NCBI GenBank assembly: GCA_036506155.1
Contig: DASXSF010000123.1
Coordinates: 1-30,157, forward strand
Length of the DNA stretch: 30,157 bases
Source of the DNA: DASXRA01 sp036506155
GTDB taxonomy: Bacteria; Actinomycetota; Actinomycetes; Mycobacteriales; Jatrophihabitantaceae
Reading direction: 5' to 3'
Made by a program: the position numbers and the translations under genes. This document shows positions 8,295 to 16,401 of this stretch, piece by piece; the stretch's first letter is position 1, and every line of letters starts with the position of its first letter. The notes beneath the pieces are model-generated. The model saw only the letters and a list, made by a program, of their open reading frames with translations, did no database searches and was not told the origin of the DNA.

Positions 8295-9637
8295 GGTGTC
8301 GCCACCTTTCGACACGCGTCGACGACACGAGCGGTCAATGACTCTTCGTCCACCGTGCGGACGGTGTCACGCTCGACGACGGTGCGGCCGTTGACGAGCA
8401 ACAGTCGCAGCGGCGGTGGCGTGCCGAGCACCAAGGCGGCCACGGGGTCGTCGATCCCGGCGTGTGTCGGGGTGTCGATTCGCCACAGCGCGATGTCGGC
8501 GAGCTTGCCCGGCTCCACCGAGCCGATCTCGTCGGCGCGCCCGAGCACCGCGGCGCCTCCGACGGTCGCCAGTTCCAACGCCTGCCGGACGGTCATCGCG
8601 TTCGGGCCGCCACGGGCGCGTGCGAACAACAGTGCGTTTCGGGCCTCCTCCAGCATGCTGCTGGACTCGTTGCTCGCCGCGCCGTCGACACCCAGCCCGA
8701 CGGGGGCGCCCGCCGCGCGCAGGTCTGCGGCACGGGCGATGCCGGCGCCGAGCCGGGCGTTGGACGTCGGGCAAAGCGCGACGCCGGTGCGTGACGCACC
8801 GAGCCGCTTGACCGCGTCGTCGTCGAGATGGATGCCGTGTGCGTACCAGACGTCCGGTCCGCCCCAGCCCAGGCTCTCGACGTAATCCAGGGGTGCGCAG
8901 CCGAACCGTTCACGGCAGTAGTCGTCCTCGTCGACGGTCTCGGCCAGGTGGGTGTGCAGCCGGACGCCCTTGCGTCGGGCGAGGTCGGCCGCTTCGCTCA
9001 TCAGCTCACCGGTCACCGAGAACGGTGAGCACGGTGCAACACCGATACGCAGCATCGAGTCGAACGACCCGTCGTGCCAGATGTCGATCGCGTCCTCGGT
9101 CGCGGAGAGGATCGCGTCGCGTTCCTCGACGACCTCATCGGGCGGCAGCCCTCCGGCGCTGCGGCCCAGGTCCATCGAGCCGCGGCAAGGGCTGAAGCGC
9201 AGGCCGACATCTCGGGCGGCCGCGATCTCGGCGGCGAAGAGGTCGCCGCCCTCGGCCGGGAACACGTAGTGGTGGTCCGCGGTAGTGCTGCAGCCGCTGC
9301 GGGCCAGCCGGGCCAGTGCTGCCGTCGCTGCGACGTTGACGAGTTCGGCGTCGATGCGCGCCCACACCGGATACAGCGTGGTGAGCCATTCGAACAGCGT
9401 CGCGTCGACTGCGACGCCACGCGTGAGCCACTGATAGAGGTGGTGATGCGTGTTCACCAGCCCGGGGGTCGCGAGGCAACCGGTGCCGTCGACCACGGTG
9501 GCGTCCGGAATCGCCGGGGGCGACCCGTCGCCGACGGCAACGACCCGGTTCCCGTCCACGACGACGTGCCCGGCCGCGTACTCACGGCGCTCGGCGTCCA
9601 TCGTCACGATCGCGCAGCCCGAAACGACGACGGTCAT
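8291..9637 (-). CDS. 8-oxoguanine/guanine deaminase-type amidohydrolase
   Basis: The 448-residue member of the TRZ/ATZ amidohydrolase superfamily starts at ATG 9637, overlapping the 2Fe-2S subunit stop by 4 bp (ATGA). Metal and catalytic residues are visible: HHH at 64-66 in NTHHHLYQWLTRG, DHHYVFP near 121-127, HTHLAE with His228/230, AHGIH with His267, and Asp318 in GVDGAASNE. The NTHHHLYQ-LTR pattern is characteristic of proteins annotated as 8-oxoguanine deaminase, which produce urate directly from 8-oxoguanine. Guanine deamination to xanthine is the other possibility. Its place between xanthine dehydrogenase subunit genes fits either reaction feeding urate formation. Confidence 0.88.
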   Translation of the reverse strand: MTVVVSGCAIVTMDAERREYAAGHVVVDGNRVVAVGDGSPPAIPDATVVDGTGCLATPGLVNTHHHLYQWLTRGVAVDATLFEWLTTLYPVWARIDAELVNVAATAALARLARSGCSTTADHHYVFPAEGGDLFAAEIAAARDVGLRFSPCRGSMDLGRSAGGLPPDEVVEERDAILSATEDAIDIWHDGSFDSMLRIGVAPCSPFSVTGELMSEAADLARRKGVRLHTHLAETVDEDDYCRERFGCAPLDYVESLGWGGPDVWYAHGIHLDDDAVKRLGASRTGVALCPTSNARLGAGIARAADLRAAGAPVGLGVDGAASNESSSMLEEARNALLFARARGGPNAMTVRQALELATVGGAAVLGRADEIGSVEPGKLADIALWRIDTPTHAGIDDPVAALVLGTPPPLRLLLVNGRTVVERDTVRTVDEESLTARVVDACRKVATP

Positions 9638-10107
9638 TGCGTGGCCGCCATCCGCTCGGCGGCAAGCCGGACCGCGTCCAGGACCTTTTCGTAGCCGGTG
9701 CAGCGGCACAGGTTGCCGGCCAGCGCCTCTCTGATCTCCGGGTCGCTCGGCTGTGGGTTGCGCGCGAGCAGGTCGTGGGCGGCGACCGCCAGGCCGGGCG
9801 TGCAGAACCCGCACTGGACGGCACCTGCTTCGATCAAGCAGTCCTGGACGGGGTGCAGCGCGTCGCCGGTCGCCAGCCCTTCGACGGTGACGACGTCCCG
9901 TCCTTCGGCCTGCCCGGCGGCGACGAGGCAGGCGCACACGGCGACGCCGTCGAGGTAGACGGTGCACGAGCCGCACTCGCCCTGCTCGCAGGCGTTCTTG
10001 GAGCCGGGCAGACCCATCCGCTCACGCAGGACATAGAGCAGGCTCTCGCCGGGCCAGACGTCGTCGGCCTGCCGTGTCTCGCCGTTGACGGTGGTGGTGA
10101 CGCGCAT
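9634..10107 (-). CDS. xanthine dehydrogenase, 2Fe-2S subunit
   Basis: The 157-residue protein carries the two iron-sulfur clusters that pass electrons from the molybdenum site to FAD. The N-terminal plant-ferredoxin-like cluster is bound by Cys40, Cys45, Cys48 and Cys60 (CEQGECGSC then C). The second cluster is bound by Cys99, Cys102, Cys134 and Cys136 (CGFC and CRC). All eight cysteines are present and the length is normal. ATG 10107 is used here; the GTG at 10113, which overlaps the upstream stop as GTGA, would add two residues and is equally possible. Confidence 0.95.
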   Translation of the reverse strand: MRVTTTVNGETRQADDVWPGESLLYVLRERMGLPGSKNACEQGECGSCTVYLDGVAVCACLVAAGQAEGRDVVTVEGLATGDALHPVQDCLIEAGAVQCGFCTPGLAVAAHDLLARNPQPSDPEIREALAGNLCRCTGYEKVLDAVRLAAERMAATQ

Positions 10108-10109
10108 GG

Positions 10110-10967
10110 TCACGCCGCTATCTGGTAGTCGTGCCACGCCCAGGCGAGCGTTCGGCGGGCCATCACGGACAGCGTGTGCAGGCGGTACGCGGCGCTGCCG
10201 CGCACGTCGTCGATCGGGGCGGCGGCGGCGCGCACGCGCTCACCGAACTCCCGGGCTAGGTCGGGCTCCAAGGCGCCGCGGGTGTCCCAATCCAGCCGAG
10301 CGGCGAGGAACTGCTCGGCGTCGTCAGCCCGCCGCGGCGTCGGCGCCGCGGAGCCGATGCCGGTGCCGACGGCGCGGCGGTCAGGGTGCAGCGCAAGCCC
10401 GAACGCCGCCACCGAGATCACCATCGCGTTGCGGGTGCCGATCTTGCTGAACTGCTCCGGGCCGCTCGGCGGGGTGATCCAGACGGCAGCGATGAGCTCG
10501 TCCGGTTCGAGGATGTTGCGCTTGACGCCGGTGTAGAAGCGCTCGACCGGCACCCGCCGCACGCCGCGTACCGAGGCAATCTCCACGTCCGCTTCCGCGG
10601 CGAGCAGCGCGGGGTGCGCATCACCGGCGGGCGACGCCGCGCCGAGATTGCCGCCGACGGTGCCCCGGTTGCGGATCTGGGGGGAGCCGACCGTCCGGGA
10701 CGCCATCGCGAGGCCCGGCAGGATGGCGCCCAGTTCGTCGATCACGCGCGCATACGTCACACCGGCGCCGAGCCGGACGCGGCCGTCCTCCGTCCACCAC
10801 CGGGCGAGGTCGTCGACGCGGTTCAGATCGAGCAGTGCGCTGGGCCGGTGCTTGTCGAAGTTGAGCTCGACCATGACATCGGTGCCGCCCGCGATGGGCA
10901 CCGCATCCGGGTGTGCAGCCTTCGCTTGGAGCGCGTCTGCCCAGGTGTGGGGCTGGAGGAAGTCCAC
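10110..10967 (-). CDS. xanthine dehydrogenase, FAD-binding subunit
   Basis: The 285-residue product starts at GTG 10967 behind AGGGA. The PCMH-type FAD domain occupies most of the chain: PIAGGTDVMVEL near residues 24-35 and the TVGSPQIRNRGTVGGNLG pyrophosphate-binding motif near 92-109. The CO-dehydrogenase-flavoprotein C-terminal domain follows (about residues 180-280). It transfers electrons from the 2Fe-2S subunit to NAD+. It is the first gene of the minus-strand purine operon and faces the PucR gene across 141 bp. Confidence 0.94.
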   Translation of the reverse strand: MDFLQPHTWADALQAKAAHPDAVPIAGGTDVMVELNFDKHRPSALLDLNRVDDLARWWTEDGRVRLGAGVTYARVIDELGAILPGLAMASRTVGSPQIRNRGTVGGNLGAASPAGDAHPALLAAEADVEIASVRGVRRVPVERFYTGVKRNILEPDELIAAVWITPPSGPEQFSKIGTRNAMVISVAAFGLALHPDRRAVGTGIGSAAPTPRRADDAEQFLAARLDWDTRGALEPDLAREFGERVRAAAAPIDDVRGSAAYRLHTLSVMARRTLAWAWHDYQIAA

Positions 10968-11108
10968 GGCGGTCCCTGCTGGACGGTTTCGTCTTGCCGA
11001 CAGTGAACCCGGACAGCTGCCCTTGGATCACCGGCGGCGCGCACGAACCGGCTGCCCTGTTCCGATCGGCTGTTGTAGGTTCCTCTAACCCGAGGGGAGG
11101 TGGCGGCA
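10968..11108. promoter_or_regulatory. divergent control region of the purine locus
   Basis: This 141-bp gap separates the xanthine dehydrogenase operon (leftward) from the pucR-uraD-hiuH-urate oxidase genes (rightward), so both promoters must lie here or inside the first genes. Directly visible are a small palindrome GGTT-CCTCT-AACC at 11078-11090 and, just after it, the GGGGAGG ribosome-binding site of pucR. The palindrome is a candidate regulator site, but I cannot match it to a known PucR box. No convincing -35/-10 pair is apparent in either direction. Confidence 0.5.
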
Positions 11109-12650
11109 ATGCTGCTGCGCGACCTGCTTGCGATTCCGGAGCTGCACCTCAAGCTCCTCCACGAGCCGCCGGGAGGCCTCGACCGCGTCCTGCGCAGGGT
11201 CTGTGCGTCGGATCTGCTCCACCCGATGCGCTACGTATCGCCGGACGACCTGGTGGTCAGCGGGCTGGTGTGGCGGCGCTCCCCGGAGGACAGCGAGATA
11301 TTCGTCGCCGAGCTCGTCGGGGCAGGCGCGGCGGCGCTCGCCGCAGGCGACGCGTTGCTCGGGTCGATCCCCGACGACCTCGTGGAGTCCTGCCAGCGGC
11401 ACGAACTGCCGCTCGTCGAGGTGCCGACCGAGGTTTCCTTCGCCGATGTGATCGAGTACCTCGTCTCCGCGGTGAGCGCGGAACGCGGCGCGCAGCTGTC
11501 CGCCAGCCTGGGTCGGCAACGGCAGCTTCTCGCCGACGCCGCGGCCGGCCGCAGCCTCGCCGAGATCGCCGCACGGGTCTCGCGCGATATCGGGCACGAG
11601 TGCCGGGTGCTCACGCCGACCGGCCGGCACGTCGTGCCCGGGCCCGCTGCGCTCGATCCGGACGACCGCGACCGGCTCACCAAGACGTTTCTCACGGCGT
11701 CGCGGTTCCCCGTCGTCGCCGCGGCACCGGGCAAAGCACCGCGCAGCTTGTTCACTGTCGGCACCGGCCTCGACAGCCGGCTGACGTCCTGGATGGTGGC
11801 GGTCGAAGGCGATGTCGCGGACTGGCCACCCGATGCCGTCGAGGCGGTTACCGAGTTCGCGTCCGTCGCCGCATTGGACAGGTTCCGCTCGGCAGAAGCC
11901 GCCCGCGGGATCCGCCACATCGCGGAGGAAGCGATCGGTCTCGCTGAGTCCGGTGGCAGCCAGCTCGAAATCGGTGCCCGTTTGCGGCAGGCCGAGCTGA
12001 ACCCCCACGAGCCGGTGATCGTCGTAGTGGCCGACTTCGCGGGGCGTCCCGACATGCTCGAGACGATGCGCACGATCCTCGACGACGTCGCCGCCCTGTT
12101 CGGTCCGCCGGTCGCGGCGACCGGCCGGGACGGACGTGCCGTCGCGCTGCTGCCCGGTACGAGCGAGGACGTGCCGCGCGTCGTGCGCGCCGCACTGGCC
12201 CGTCTCGCGCCGGGTGTCGGCCGGACCCCGATTGCCGCCGGCATCAGCGCCTCCTCCGCGCCCGGGGCGCTCGCCGGTGCTCTGGAGGAGGCGCGCTATT
12301 TGCGGCGGCTCGCTGAGCTCCGCGGCGGTCCGGTGTCGGTGGTGAGTGGCGAGGAGGTCACGTCCTACGTGCTCTTGCTCGCCACGGTTCCGGACGAAGT
12401 GCGCCGGACCTTTGCCGCACGCGTGCTCGGGCCGGTGCTCGCGTACGACGAACGCACCGGAGCCGGGCTACGTGAGACGCTCGAGGCCTTCCTGGCCTGC
12501 TCTGGCTCCTGGAGCCGGGCCAGCGAGGTGCTGCACCTGCACATCAACACCGTGCGGTATCGCATCGAGCGCATCGAACAGCTCACCGGCCGCAACCTCG
12601 CCGATCTCGAGGACCGGGTCGACGTGTTCCTCGCATTGCGCTCCCTCTGA
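11109..12650 (+). CDS. pucR: PucR-family transcriptional regulator
   Basis: The 513-residue protein starts at ATG 11109 with GGGGAGG eight bases upstream; a GTG at 11100 would add three residues. The N-terminal PucR (purine catabolism regulator) domain spans roughly residues 1-125 (LLRDLLAIPELHLKLLH, VSGLVWR). A GGDEF-like CdaR linker follows. The C-terminal PucR-type helix-turn-helix lies at about 455-513, with TLEAFLACSGSWSRASEVL, HLHINTVRYRIERIEQLTG and a closing VDVFLALRSL. Relatives sense purine or allantoin metabolites and control urate and allantoin genes. Its divergent position to the xanthine dehydrogenase operon and 49 bp before uraD makes it the likely local regulator. The direction of control cannot be read from sequence. 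Confidence 0.92.
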   Translation: MLLRDLLAIPELHLKLLHEPPGGLDRVLRRVCASDLLHPMRYVSPDDLVVSGLVWRRSPEDSEIFVAELVGAGAAALAAGDALLGSIPDDLVESCQRHELPLVEVPTEVSFADVIEYLVSAVSAERGAQLSASLGRQRQLLADAAAGRSLAEIAARVSRDIGHECRVLTPTGRHVVPGPAALDPDDRDRLTKTFLTASRFPVVAAAPGKAPRSLFTVGTGLDSRLTSWMVAVEGDVADWPPDAVEAVTEFASVAALDRFRSAEAARGIRHIAEEAIGLAESGGSQLEIGARLRQAELNPHEPVIVVVADFAGRPDMLETMRTILDDVAALFGPPVAATGRDGRAVALLPGTSEDVPRVVRAALARLAPGVGRTPIAAGISASSAPGALAGALEEARYLRRLAELRGGPVSVVSGEEVTSYVLLLATVPDEVRRTFAARVLGPVLAYDERTGAGLRETLEAFLACSGSWSRASEVLHLHINTVRYRIERIEQLTGRNLADLEDRVDVFLALRSL

Positions 12651-12699
12651 GCTCTGTCGGATCGCACAAGCACCAGCGCACCCTGAGGAGGACCGAACG

Positions 12700-13212
12700 A
12701 TGATCGTGGTGCCATACGGCCTGACCGGCTTGAACGCCGCGCCCGCAGCCGATCTCGAAGAGGCGCTGCTGGGTTGCTGCGCTGCGCCGCGCTGGGCAAC
12801 GGCGGTCGCGGCCGGACGGCCGTACGGTTCCGCGGCCGAGTTGTACCACGCGGCAGATGCGGCTTTGAACGAGCTGGACGAGGCCGAAATCGACGCCGCA
12901 CTGGCCGGGCACCCGCGCATCGGCGCGCGACCCGACGCCGGACACTCGGCGAGCTCCAGTCGTGAGCAGTCAGGTGTGTCCAGCTCGTCCGCGGCAACTC
13001 TCGCCGCGCTGGCCGAAGGCAACCGCGAGTACGAGGCCCGCTTCGGCCACGTCTATCTCGTCTGCGCCGACGGACGCAAAGGCGAGGAGCTGCTCGCGGT
13101 CCTGCACCAACGCCTGCGCAACGACCCTCTGACCGAGCGCGCGACCGTCCGCGCCGAGCTCTGCAAGATCAACCGGATACGGCTCGGCCGCCTGATCGGA
13201 GTCGCCGGATGA
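12700..13212 (+). CDS. uraD: OHCU decarboxylase
   Basis: The 170-residue protein begins at ATG 12700 behind a strong GAGGAGG. It decarboxylates 2-oxo-4-hydroxy-4-carboxy-5-ureidoimidazoline to S-allantoin, the third step from urate. The family signature HPRIG at residues 71-75 carries the catalytic histidine. The helical C-terminal half has EYEARFGHVYLVCADGRKGEEL and the usual KINRIRLGRL end. The stretch HSASSSREQSGVSSSS contains the family SxxEQ segment. It overlaps the next gene by 4 bp (ATGA). Confidence 0.94.
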   Translation: MIVVPYGLTGLNAAPAADLEEALLGCCAAPRWATAVAAGRPYGSAAELYHAADAALNELDEAEIDAALAGHPRIGARPDAGHSASSSREQSGVSSSSAATLAALAEGNREYEARFGHVYLVCADGRKGEELLAVLHQRLRNDPLTERATVRAELCKINRIRLGRLIGVAG

Positions 13213-13526
13213 CCATCTCGACGCACGTCCTCGACACGACGCGGGGCCGGCCGGCGGTCGGGGTGACCGTCCGACTGGAGGCCCTCGACGGCACGCTGCT
13301 CGACGAGGCGCAGACCGACGCCGACGGCCGAGTCGCGGACTTCGCCGGAGCCGCCGCCGAGTCGGCCGCATACCGCCTGCGCTTCGACACCGGGGGCTAC
13401 TTCGCCGCGGAGGAGGCCTTCTATCCCGAGGTGGTGCTGACGTTCCGTATCGCCGATCCGCAGCAGCACTATCACGTCCCGCTGCTGCTCTCCCCCTTTG
13501 CGTATTCGACCTATCGAGGGAGCTGA
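13209..13526 (+). CDS. 5-hydroxyisourate hydrolase (transthyretin-like)
   Basis: The 105-residue protein hydrolyses 5-hydroxyisourate to OHCU. It has the transthyretin fold with all family landmarks: STHVLDTTRGRPA at the start (His6), DADGR with Arg41, HYHVPLLLSPF with His89, and the invariant C-terminal YRGS tetrapeptide. No periplasmic signal peptide is present, so it is cytosolic like its partners. Start ATG 13209 overlaps the uraD stop, and urate oxidase begins 2 bp after its own stop, so the three urate-to-allantoin enzymes form one translational unit. Confidence 0.96.
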   Translation: MTISTHVLDTTRGRPAVGVTVRLEALDGTLLDEAQTDADGRVADFAGAAAESAAYRLRFDTGGYFAAEEAFYPEVVLTFRIADPQQHYHVPLLLSPFAYSTYRGS

Positions 13527-13528
13527 TC

Positions 13529-14422
13529 GTGAACATCGTCTTGGGGGCCAACCAGTACGGCAAGGCCGAGAACCGCGTCGTGCGGATCTACCGCGACAGC
13601 CCGCAGCACGAGATCCGTGACGTCAACGTCTCGACGTCCCTGCGCGGCGACTTCACCGATGCGCACGTTACCGGCGACCAGGCCAGGGTGCTGCCGACCG
13701 ACACGCAGAAGAACACCTGCTTCGCTTTCGCCAAGCTGAAGGGCATCGGCGAGATCGAGGACTACGCCCTGGATCTGGGCCGGCATTTCGTCGACGACAT
13801 CGAGCCCGTGGACGGTGCGCGCATCGAGGTCGACGAGTACGCGTGGGACCGAGTCGTCGTCGGCGGGCTGGAGCACGATCACGCGTGGGTGCGCCGCGGC
13901 GGCGAGGTGCGCACCACCATCGTCACCGTCGAGGCGGATTCGACCTGGGTGGTCTCGGGAGTACGAGACCTCACCATGTTGAAGTCGACCGGCTCGGAGT
14001 TCCGGGGGTTTCTCAAGGACGAGTACACGACCCTCGCCGAGACACACGACCGCGTCCTGGCCACCTCGCTGACCGCACGTTGGAGGTATGCGGGAATCGA
14101 CCTGCCGTGGGGACGCGTCTACGAGGACGCGCGGCGCATCTTGATAGAGCGATTCGCACAGGTGCATTCGTTTGCGTTGCAGCAGACGCTGTGGGAAATG
14201 GGCAAGGGCGTGCTCGAGGTGCACCCGGAGATCGTCGAGATCAAGCTCTCCGCGCCGAACAAGCACCACTTCCTCGTCGACCTGGCGCCGTTCGGCATCG
14301 ACAACAGCGGCGAGGTGTTCCACGCCGCCGACCGCCCGTACGGGTTGATCGCGTGCACCGTCACGCGCGACGACGCGCCAGATGCCGGCCGCGCGTGGTC
14401 CACCGTCCCGGCGTTCACATGA
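13529..14422 (+). CDS. urate oxidase (uricase)
   Basis: The 297-residue cofactor-free enzyme starts at GTG 13529 and converts urate and O2 to 5-hydroxyisourate and peroxide. Both T-fold halves are complete. Visible active-site residues are Lys12 (NQYGKAENRV), Thr57 (LPTDTQKNT), Phe161 in the segment GFLKDEYTTL, and Asn244/His246 in SAPNKHHFLVDL. The length fits bacterial uricases. There is no peroxisomal-type C-terminal tripeptide, as expected. It is the last gene of the rightward purine operon. No catalase gene is seen nearby. Confidence 0.96.
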   Translation: MNIVLGANQYGKAENRVVRIYRDSPQHEIRDVNVSTSLRGDFTDAHVTGDQARVLPTDTQKNTCFAFAKLKGIGEIEDYALDLGRHFVDDIEPVDGARIEVDEYAWDRVVVGGLEHDHAWVRRGGEVRTTIVTVEADSTWVVSGVRDLTMLKSTGSEFRGFLKDEYTTLAETHDRVLATSLTARWRYAGIDLPWGRVYEDARRILIERFAQVHSFALQQTLWEMGKGVLEVHPEIVEIKLSAPNKHHFLVDLAPFGIDNSGEVFHAADRPYGLIACTVTRDDAPDAGRAWSTVPAFT

Positions 14423-14427
14423 ACGCT

Positions 14428-14442
14428 GACGCAGCATGCGTC
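14428..14442. terminator. perfect inverted repeat just after urate oxidase
   Basis: GACGCA (14428-14433), a GCA loop and TGCGTC (14437-14442) form a perfect 6-bp stem six bases after the urate oxidase stop. There is no T-run. It could end the operon transcript. The remaining gap to 14567 contains a TTGGGTGGGAG stretch and the ribosome-binding site of the next gene. Confidence 0.25.
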
Positions 14443-14567
14443 GATCTCGCCGAGCTTGCCGTGCGTGCTTGATGTCGATGTTGTCATTTCTGGCGCCGGG
14501 ACGCGCGATCGGGCGTACTTTGGGTGGGAGACGCCTCGGATGTGTCGGTCGGGGGAGGCGGATCGCG

Positions 14568-15527
14568 ATGATCGAAGCGCGCGATCTCAGTAAGCACTAC
14601 GGCGACAAGCTCGCGGTGGACCATCTGTCGTTCACCGTGGAGCCGGGTCAGGTGACGGGTTTTCTCGGCCCGAACGGTGCCGGCAAGTCGACGACGATGC
14701 GGCTCATTCTCGGCTTGGACCGCCCGGACACAGGCTCGGCGACGATCGCCGGCAAGCCCTACCGAGAGCTGTCCGAACCCCTGCGTACGGTCGGGGCGCT
14801 GCTGGAGGCCAAGGCGGTGCATACCGGTCGCACCGCGTACAACCACCTGCTCGTGCTCGCGCAGACGCAGCAGCTGCCCCGACGGCGGGTTGACGAGGTG
14901 ATCGACCTGGTCGGTCTGCACTCCGTGGCACGCAAACGGGCAGGCGGGTTCTCGCTGGGAATGGGGCAGCGGCTCGGCATCGCCGCGGCGATGCTGGGCG
15001 ACCCGGAGGTGCTGGTCCTGGACGAGCCGGTGAACGGGCTCGACCCGGAAGGCATCTTGTGGATCCGGAACCTGATGAAGCAGCTGGCCGCCGAGGGCCG
15101 CACGGTGTTCGTGTCCAGCCACTTGATGAATGAGATGGCGGTCACCGCCGAGCACCTGGTCGTGATCGGTCGCGGCAAGGTGATCGCCGACTGCACGACC
15201 AAGGAGTTCATCGAGCGCAGCTCCGAGCGGTCGGTTTTGGTGAAATCGCCGGACGCCGGTCGCCTGGCCGAGGTGCTCGTGGCGGAGGGCGCGGCGGTCA
15301 CTGCCGCGGATGGCGGGCCGCTTACCGTCCGTCACCTTGAGGCTCCGCGGATCGGCGAGCTAGCCGCGCGCGAGGGCCTGATCCTGCACGAGTTGGCCCC
15401 GCAGCGCGCTTCGTTGGAGGCGGCGTTCATGGAGCTGACGCGCGAGAGCCTGGAATACGGCGAGCACGGCCCGGTCCACGGCAGCACAGCGCCGACCGGC
15501 CGGCGCCACGGAGGGGGGCAGCCATGA
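14568..15527 (+). CDS. ABC transporter ATP-binding protein (ABC-2 drug-exporter type)
   Basis: The 319-residue protein starts at ATG 14568 after GGGGGAGG; the open frame upstream lacks coding character. It has Walker A GPNGAGKST at 34-42, the signature FSLGMGQ near 128-134, Walker B VLVLDEP near 147-153, D-loop GLDP and the H-loop SSH. A C-terminal extension of about 100 residues after the ATPase core resembles the ABC-2 daunorubicin/bacitracin-type exporters (DrrA/BcrA-like). Its stop overlaps the permease start as ATGA, so the two form one exporter. Substrate is unknown. Confidence 0.93.
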   Translation: MIEARDLSKHYGDKLAVDHLSFTVEPGQVTGFLGPNGAGKSTTMRLILGLDRPDTGSATIAGKPYRELSEPLRTVGALLEAKAVHTGRTAYNHLLVLAQTQQLPRRRVDEVIDLVGLHSVARKRAGGFSLGMGQRLGIAAAMLGDPEVLVLDEPVNGLDPEGILWIRNLMKQLAAEGRTVFVSSHLMNEMAVTAEHLVVIGRGKVIADCTTKEFIERSSERSVLVKSPDAGRLAEVLVAEGAAVTAADGGPLTVRHLEAPRIGELAAREGLILHELAPQRASLEAAFMELTRESLEYGEHGPVHGSTAPTGRRHGGGQP

Positions 15528-16363
15528 CCACCGCGCCGGCCACCACGCACCCCGGGCTGGCCACGACGACCCGTGCACGACACCCGTTCGGTCCGCTGCT
15601 GTCTTCGGAGTGGACGAAGATCCGCTCGGTCCGTTCGACGGTCTGGGCCCTGGTGCTGCTGGTTGTGCTGACTCTCGGGTTCACCGTACTGATCAACGGG
15701 CTGACGGTCGCGCAGTGGAACAAGACAGACGCATCGCAGCGGGCAGACATCCAAGCCGACCCGGTTTGGCAGATCCTCGGCGCCGGCTTCCAGCTCAGCC
15801 AACTCACCATCTGCGTACTCGGTGTCATGGTCATCACCAGCGAGTACTCCACGGGAATGATCCGCGCCAGCCTGCTCGCGGTCCCCACGCGGATACCGAT
15901 GCTCGCTGCCAAATCCGTCGTCTTCGCGCTGCTCGTGTTCATCGTCGGCGAGATCGCCGCGTTCCCCTCGTTCTTCATCGGCGCGAGCATCTTGCACAAG
16001 CACGCCCCGGTCGCTCTCAGCGACCCGGGAGTGCTGCGCGCGGTGATCGGCGCTGGACTGTACCTAGCCGTCCTCGGCCTGTTCGCGCTCGCGATCGGCG
16101 CGCTCGTGCGGCACACTGCCGGCGGGATCACCGGCGTGATCGGCTTCGTGCTGGTGCTCGCGCCCTTGGCGCAGCTGCTGCCCGGCAGCCTTGGCAGACA
16201 CGTCCACGCCTACCTGCCCTCCGAGGCCGGCCATCTCATTGCCAGAGCCCACAGGGGCCCTGACGACCTGCTCTCACCCTGGCAGGGCTTCGGCGTGTTC
16301 TGCCTGTGGACCGCGCTGCTACTCGCAGCCGCGATGTACCTGCTGGTGCGCCGCGACGCCTGA
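15524..16363 (+). CDS. ABC-2 type permease
   Basis: The 279-residue membrane partner of the preceding ATPase has six predicted helices at about residues 40-60, 84-106, 129-156, 171-195, 200-222 and 255-275. The N-terminal SEWTKIRSVRST and the cytosolic SEYSTGMIRASLLAVP segment are typical of ABC-2 permeases that sit beside single ATPases in actinomycetes. The first about 25 residues are Thr/Ala-rich and probably disordered. A GGAGGGGGG stretch precedes the start. Export of a small hydrophobic compound or a peptide is likely, but substrate cannot be inferred. Confidence 0.9.
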   Translation: MTTAPATTHPGLATTTRARHPFGPLLSSEWTKIRSVRSTVWALVLLVVLTLGFTVLINGLTVAQWNKTDASQRADIQADPVWQILGAGFQLSQLTICVLGVMVITSEYSTGMIRASLLAVPTRIPMLAAKSVVFALLVFIVGEIAAFPSFFIGASILHKHAPVALSDPGVLRAVIGAGLYLAVLGLFALAIGALVRHTAGGITGVIGFVLVLAPLAQLLPGSLGRHVHAYLPSEAGHLIARAHRGPDDLLSPWQGFGVFCLWTALLLAAAMYLLVRRDA

Positions 16364-16401
16364 GGGGCGGATCAGCATCGGGCCGGGGGGTGGCGAGGGC
16401 T

